This document shows positions 60,834 through 64,000 of a DNA stretch of 64,000 nucleotides, one piece after another (position 1 is the first letter of the stretch; every line of letters begins with the position of its first letter). Position numbers and translations under genes: made by a program. This DNA comes from Eubacteriales bacterium. Its GTDB lineage: Bacteria > Bacillota > Clostridia > Oscillospirales > CAG-382. Under the pieces are notes generated by a model. The model was given only the letters and a program-made list of their open reading frames with translations, did no database searches and was not told the origin of the DNA. The stretch lies in contig JAQVPJ010000003.1 of assembly GCA_028702135.1 (NCBI GenBank), positions 62,001 to 126,000 on the forward strand, given 5' to 3'.

Positions 60834-63479
60834 TCATAGCCATTCCTTGTACCGTCTGATATAGATTTTTTTAATCAACTGGGCAAACACAAAGTATCCT
60901 GCTAAAATTAACACAAGCCACGGAGCAAAGGCAATAGGTAGCGGCATCATATCAATACCTATCGCTAGTTTAGTGAATCCAATTGCTAGCGCCACAACTA
61001 CTACAATTAAAGAGGATACTATAAGTGGGAGTGATGGCTTGCTCTGTAAAAAGGGAACCTTTCCCGTGCGAATTATATGAATAACCAGCACTTGGGATAC
61101 TGTGCCGAACACAAACCAACCACTTTGAAACAGTGGTGCCAACTCTATTCGGTTGGCGCCGATAGCCCACCACAAGACGGCAAAGCACAGAATATCAAAG
61201 ACAGAGCTAAGCGGACCCATGTACGCCATGAAAGACTTAATCGAACGCGTTTCCCATTTGCGTGGCTTTTTAACATACTCATTATCCACATTATCAAAAG
61301 GCATGCCCATTTGGGAAAAGTCACATAATAAATTTTGCGTTAATATCTGCACCGGCAGCATCGGTAAAAACGGCAGGAAAATACTAGCAACGATAACTGA
61401 TATCATGTTTCCAAAATTACCACTTGTCGCCATTTTAATATATTTGATAATATTCCCGAAAGTACGGCGGCCTTCGATTACGCCTTCTTCAAGAACCATA
61501 AGATCTTTTTCTAATAGGATAATATCAGCAGTTTCCTTGGCGATGTCAACGGCACTGTCTACCGATATTCCTACATCCGCCTGACGCAGTGCAGGAGCAT
61601 CGTTGATGCCATCTCCTAAATATCCGACCGTATGCCCGGCCGTTTGGAGAGCTTTTACCACCCGTTCCTTTTGAGATGGCGACAACTTGGCAAACAAGTC
61701 GCAGGTATTTACTGCATCAAGCAATGCGGTGTCATCCATTAGCTCTACATCGCGACCTGTTATCAGATGGGAAGTATTTACGCCCACTTTACCACAAACC
61801 TTCAAAGCCACACCTTCGCTATCTCCTGTGAGAACAACGGTACGCACCCCATGTTCTTTGAGCGCAGTAATGGCAGATTTGGCGCTCTCTTTAGGCGGAT
61901 CAAGAAAGCCCAAAAATCCAATCAAAACCATATTACATTCGTCTTTTACACCGAAAGAACCGCTGCCCGGAACCTCATTTTTCTGCGCAACAGCAACCAT
62001 CCGCAGTCCGTCAGCATTATGTTTTTCGTAGGTTGCCATTGCCATTCGCCGGGTTTCCGCATCCATAGGTAAAACGTGGCCATGGATCTCCACAAAAGAT
62101 GAGATTGCAATCATCTCCTCAACTGCGCCCTTTGTGACAAGTTGCCTTTTCCCCTTTTTATCTGTTAAGACCACACTCATTCTGCGGCGAGAAAAATCAA
62201 AGGGGATCTCATCCACACAGTTGTAATTATCTAAAATATTTTCCAAATTGTACTTTGCAGCCCGATTAATAATAGCAATGTCAATGAGATTTTTAAGGCC
62301 GGTTTGAAAATAGCTGTTGAGGTAAGCGTGGCGCAGGATTCGGACGTCGTCCTCGCCGTGTACATTCATATACTTTTCGAGTGCAATCTTATCTTCGGTC
62401 AGCGTCCCGGTTTTGTCAGTGCACAAAACATCCATTTCCCCAAACGTTTGTATTGCACCAAGGGTACGGACAATGACCTTGTGTTTTGACATGGTTATTG
62501 CTCCCTTGGCTAAGGTTGAAGTCATAATAACAGGCAACATTTCCGGTGTAAGCCCCACTGCAATGCTGACTGCAAAAAGGAGCGAGTTTGGCCAGTCATT
62601 CTTCATAAGCCCGTTAATCAGAAACACAATGGGAACCATCACTAACATCATGCGAAGCAATAGCTTGCTAACAGAACTTACGCCACGCTCAAAGCTAGTT
62701 TCTGCTCTGTTACCGGACAGGGTATTTGCCATTGACCCGAAATATGTGTTATTGCCTGTTGTTAATATAATGGCCGTCGCACTACCGCTGACAATGTTAG
62801 AGCCCATAAAGCCTATGTTACATAAATCCGTTAGCGCATCATCCTGCTTGTTTCGTATATCACTGAATTTTTCCACCGGATTGGATTCGCCTGTCAAAGC
62901 CGATTGTGCGACAAATGTATCCTTTGTAGATAAAAAACGCACATCTCCCGGGAGCATATCTCCCGCTGAAAGCCACACAACGTCGCCAGGGACAATTTCA
63001 TCCATTGGAATCTCAATTAGTTTTCCGTCCCTCCGCACACTCGATTTGTTTGAGATCATTTTTGATAGTTTTTCAGCAGCAGTGTTAGAGCGCTGACTCT
63101 GTATAAAAGAAACCAAGCTGGACAGAAAAACTAGCGATAAAATAATGATGACTGTGAGATAATCTGGATTTTTGGATGCCACAACATCAGTAAAATAGGT
63201 AACAACGGCAACAAGCAATAAAATGATGTTAAAGGGATTAATAACCGCTTCCTTTAATCGGTGAAGCGTTGTATTTTTATTTCCTGTGGTAATAACATTT
63301 TTACCGAATTTATCTTGCCTATTTTCTACTTCCTGATTTGTAAGCCCTGTGTATGCAGAGGATAGATGTGTGAACAACTCCTCCGCTGTCAAAGAAGCAT
63401 AGGAGCGGAGCTTGAGCTCGATGTCATGCTTGTTTTTTTGAATCTGCCTGCCGTGGTTTTTTCTGTTGATAAAGTTCAC
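60834..63479 (-). CDS. mgtA: Magnesium-translocating P-type ATPase
   Basis: 881 aa from a GTG at 63479, 9 nt after AAAGGA; the ATG at 63488 touches the RBS and the ORF-track start lies in the leader. All P-type ATPase marks are present: TGES actuator, phosphorylation motif CTDKTGT, KGAVEEM nucleotide-binding region, TGDSEGVALKV, and GDGINDAPALRQADVGI. HAYLNSYFQTGLKNLID and the ten-helix layout fit MgtA/MgtB. Imports Mg2+ under scarcity. Preceded by a leader ORF and an intrinsic terminator, so expression is probably attenuation-controlled. Unit D of the array. Confidence 0.93.
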   Translation of the reverse strand: MNFINRKNHGRQIQKNKHDIELKLRSYASLTAEELFTHLSSAYTGLTNQEVENRQDKFGKNVITTGNKNTTLHRLKEAVINPFNIILLLVAVVTYFTDVVASKNPDYLTVIIILSLVFLSSLVSFIQSQRSNTAAEKLSKMISNKSSVRRDGKLIEIPMDEIVPGDVVWLSAGDMLPGDVRFLSTKDTFVAQSALTGESNPVEKFSDIRNKQDDALTDLCNIGFMGSNIVSGSATAIILTTGNNTYFGSMANTLSGNRAETSFERGVSSVSKLLLRMMLVMVPIVFLINGLMKNDWPNSLLFAVSIAVGLTPEMLPVIMTSTLAKGAITMSKHKVIVRTLGAIQTFGEMDVLCTDKTGTLTEDKIALEKYMNVHGEDDVRILRHAYLNSYFQTGLKNLIDIAIINRAAKYNLENILDNYNCVDEIPFDFSRRRMSVVLTDKKGKRQLVTKGAVEEMIAISSFVEIHGHVLPMDAETRRMAMATYEKHNADGLRMVAVAQKNEVPGSGSFGVKDECNMVLIGFLGFLDPPKESAKSAITALKEHGVRTVVLTGDSEGVALKVCGKVGVNTSHLITGRDVELMDDTALLDAVNTCDLFAKLSPSQKERVVKALQTAGHTVGYLGDGINDAPALRQADVGISVDSAVDIAKETADIILLEKDLMVLEEGVIEGRRTFGNIIKYIKMATSGNFGNMISVIVASIFLPFLPMLPVQILTQNLLCDFSQMGMPFDNVDNEYVKKPRKWETRSIKSFMAYMGPLSSVFDILCFAVLWWAIGANRIELAPLFQSGWFVFGTVSQVLVIHIIRTGKVPFLQSKPSLPLIVSSLIVVVVALAIGFTKLAIGIDMMPLPIAFAPWLVLILAGYFVFAQLIKKIYIRRYKEWL

Positions 63480-63531
63480 TGGAATCATTCCTTTCTTTTT
63501 AGAATTCCCCAGTAAAAATACAATATAGCAA

Positions 63532-63557
63532 CAAAAAAGCCGCCCCAAAGGACGGCA
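63532..63557 (-). terminator. Intrinsic terminator in the mgtA leader
   Basis: Minus strand GCCGTCC-TTTG-GGGCGGC followed by TTTTTTG, located between the leader ORF and mgtA. It is positioned to act as an attenuator. Confidence 0.85.
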
Positions 63558-63582
63558 TCAAATACACAGGCAAACTACTCCA

Positions 63583-63693
63583 TCAGCGTAGGTGCACAAT
63601 GGACAACAGCCCGCTATAAGTAGCGTCACATTGGTTTATATTCTCACATGGGGGGTTGAAGCTGTTTATCAAACTTCGAGGGTCGCTGTCCAT
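63583..63693 (-). CDS. mgtA leader peptide candidate (36 aa, MDSDP...)
   Basis: Too short for the track; read by hand. AAAGGAAGTGAGACA precedes an ATG at 63693, and the ORF ends TGA at 63585. The product begins MDSDPRSLINS and continues FNPPCENINQCDAT. Alternating acidic/Pro residues right after the start recall the MgtL leader (MEPDP..) whose nascent chain destabilises ribosomes at low Mg2+. The start and end of the ORF also form a long imperfect stem (ACAATGGACA / TGTCCATTGT). Regulation is inferred, not shown. Confidence 0.6.
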   Translation of the reverse strand: MDSDPRSLINSFNPPCENINQCDATYSGLLSIVHLR

Positions 63694-63721
63694 TGTCTCA
63701 CTTCCTTTCAATTGAAATATT

Positions 63722-63750
63722 ATCTTATCATAATAGTACTAAAATGTCAA
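63722..63750 (-). promoter_or_regulatory. Promoter of the mgtA leader
   Basis: Minus-strand TTGACA, 17-nt spacer, TAAGAT. Confidence 0.6.
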
Positions 63751-63779
63751 TCAGTCGCCAATAGGCATCTGATAGGTAT

Positions 63780-63898
63780 CTACGTCCAACCTGACCACAC
63801 AACCTCAAAAAGTTCCGAAAAACATCTAACCTGACCACTCGCCAACGCTGACATCTAACCCGACCACTCGCGAACACCTCAACATCTAACCCGACCAA
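63780..63898. repeat. Array short repeats (unit D leader)
   Basis: Four copies: TCCAACCTGACCACACAACC, TCTAACCTGACCACTCGCC, TCTAACCCGACCACTCGCG and TCTAACCCGACC. The largest cluster in the window. Confidence 0.75.
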
Positions 63899-63905
63899 TT
63901 GATTT

Positions 63906-63933
63906 ATTATAACATAATCATTCCATTAAACAA
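63906..63933 (-). promoter_or_regulatory. Array promoter of unit D
   Basis: Minus-strand TTGTTT, 16-nt spacer, TATAAT with TG extension. It would transcribe through the repeats into the mgtA leader, adding to the local promoter. Confidence 0.65.
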
Positions 63934-63935
63934 GC

Positions 63936-64000
63936 AGAAAATGGATTTTTATGCTAATCTCACCGCCTGCGTGACCAGAGCAAATGTTGCAAGTTGAAAA
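63936..64000 (+). pseudogene. Recombinase-tail element, cut by the window edge
   Basis: GCAGAAAATGGATTTTTATG and the CTAATCTCACCGCCTGCG block match the other copies. It then diverges (TGACCAGAGCAAATG) right after CACCGCCTGCG, the same place where the 54.5-kb copy breaks. Whether the tail resumes outside the window is unknown. Confidence 0.5.

Noticed and set aside
63592-63834. 80-aa plus-strand ORF opposite the mgtA leader
   Set aside because: No RBS; antisense to a better-supported leader with promoter, RBS and terminator.
53780-63898. CRISPR array suggested by repeated short units
   Set aside because: The repeats are separated by whole genes, differ in spacing and lack uniform spacers or cas genes.

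Overview
The window looks like chromosomal DNA of a spore-forming, low-to-moderate GC Clostridia member, most like Ruminococcaceae/Oscillospirales. Supporting evidence: spoIVB and spoVT, dockerin-bearing secreted proteins, many small Cys-anchored lipoproteins, frequent TTG/GTG starts behind strong Shine-Dalgarno sites, textbook sigma-A promoters (TTGACA-17-TATAAT) and U-tract terminators. This is inferred from gene content only; no rRNA or tRNA gene was seen.

Layout. 0-1.5 kb: 5' part of spoIVB (minus), a decayed ygiQ remnant and an orphan small-RNA unit. 1.5-2.5 kb: PerR-like regulator and rubrerythrin (oxidative stress). 2.6-15.1 kb: mainly minus-strand secreted proteins (DUF4855/discoidin protein, discoidin-like anchored protein, glucosaminidase with Ig, SH3 and dockerin domains, three related lipoproteins, a small dockerin protein, an S8 protease with dockerin), plus an AEC transporter, clpP and spoVT. 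15.4-22.1 kb: Gfo/Idh/MocA oxidoreductase, ddl, murI, a DUF1934 protein, dnaD-like, dnaI-like loader, rnhA and a small membrane protein. 22.2-29.9 kb: a giant S8 protease with dockerin, cohesin-like and cadherin-like domains, a TrmN6-like methyltransferase, ferredoxin and an LCP-like protein. 30-39 kb: two paralogous solute-binding lipoproteins flanking uppP and ftsK/spoIIIE, then a MscS channel and a MntR/DtxR-type regulator. 39-52 kb: accessory DNA with lipoproteins, an AraC-GGDEF fusion, a GNAT related to AAC(6') enzymes, an AraC-GyrI-like regulator, a zinc-ribbon/DUF5050 protein and a two-gene RNA-metabolism module.

Two regions stand out. (1) 48.4-52.0 kb: a 624-aa protein fuses an RnlA-like HEPN toxin (R-x4-H and an upstream Glu at RnlA-like spacing) to a C-terminal RNase HIII domain. 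It overlaps by ATGA a TPR protein ending in a cold-shock domain. No RnlB is seen, so this may be a new kind of RnlA toxin-antitoxin or antiphage module. (2) 52.7-64.0 kb: a modular array of minus-strand passenger genes (pirin remnant, ImmA/IrrE-like peptidase, P-loop kinase, 5'-3' exonuclease, two methyltransferases, HD hydrolase, truncated nucleotidyltransferase, NUDIX, MgtA). It is divided into units by plus-strand 3'-end remnants of a serine recombinase gene. Each remnant block carries a conserved outward minus-strand promoter (TTGTT(T/A)-16-TGTTATAAT window) and copies of a short repeat, TC(C/T)AACC(C/T)GACCA. Each unit closes with the same hairpin terminator (AAGGCACTCTACG and relatives). 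The design resembles an integron-like expression array built on a recombinase tail rather than on attC sites.

Other notable items: a 36-codon MDSDP leader peptide plus intrinsic terminator ahead of mgtA (probable Mg2+-responsive attenuation), and a 180-bp repeat carrying a consensus promoter and dyad upstream of two unrelated operons. A perfect 14-bp palindrome also sits at -41.5 of a cupin gene.
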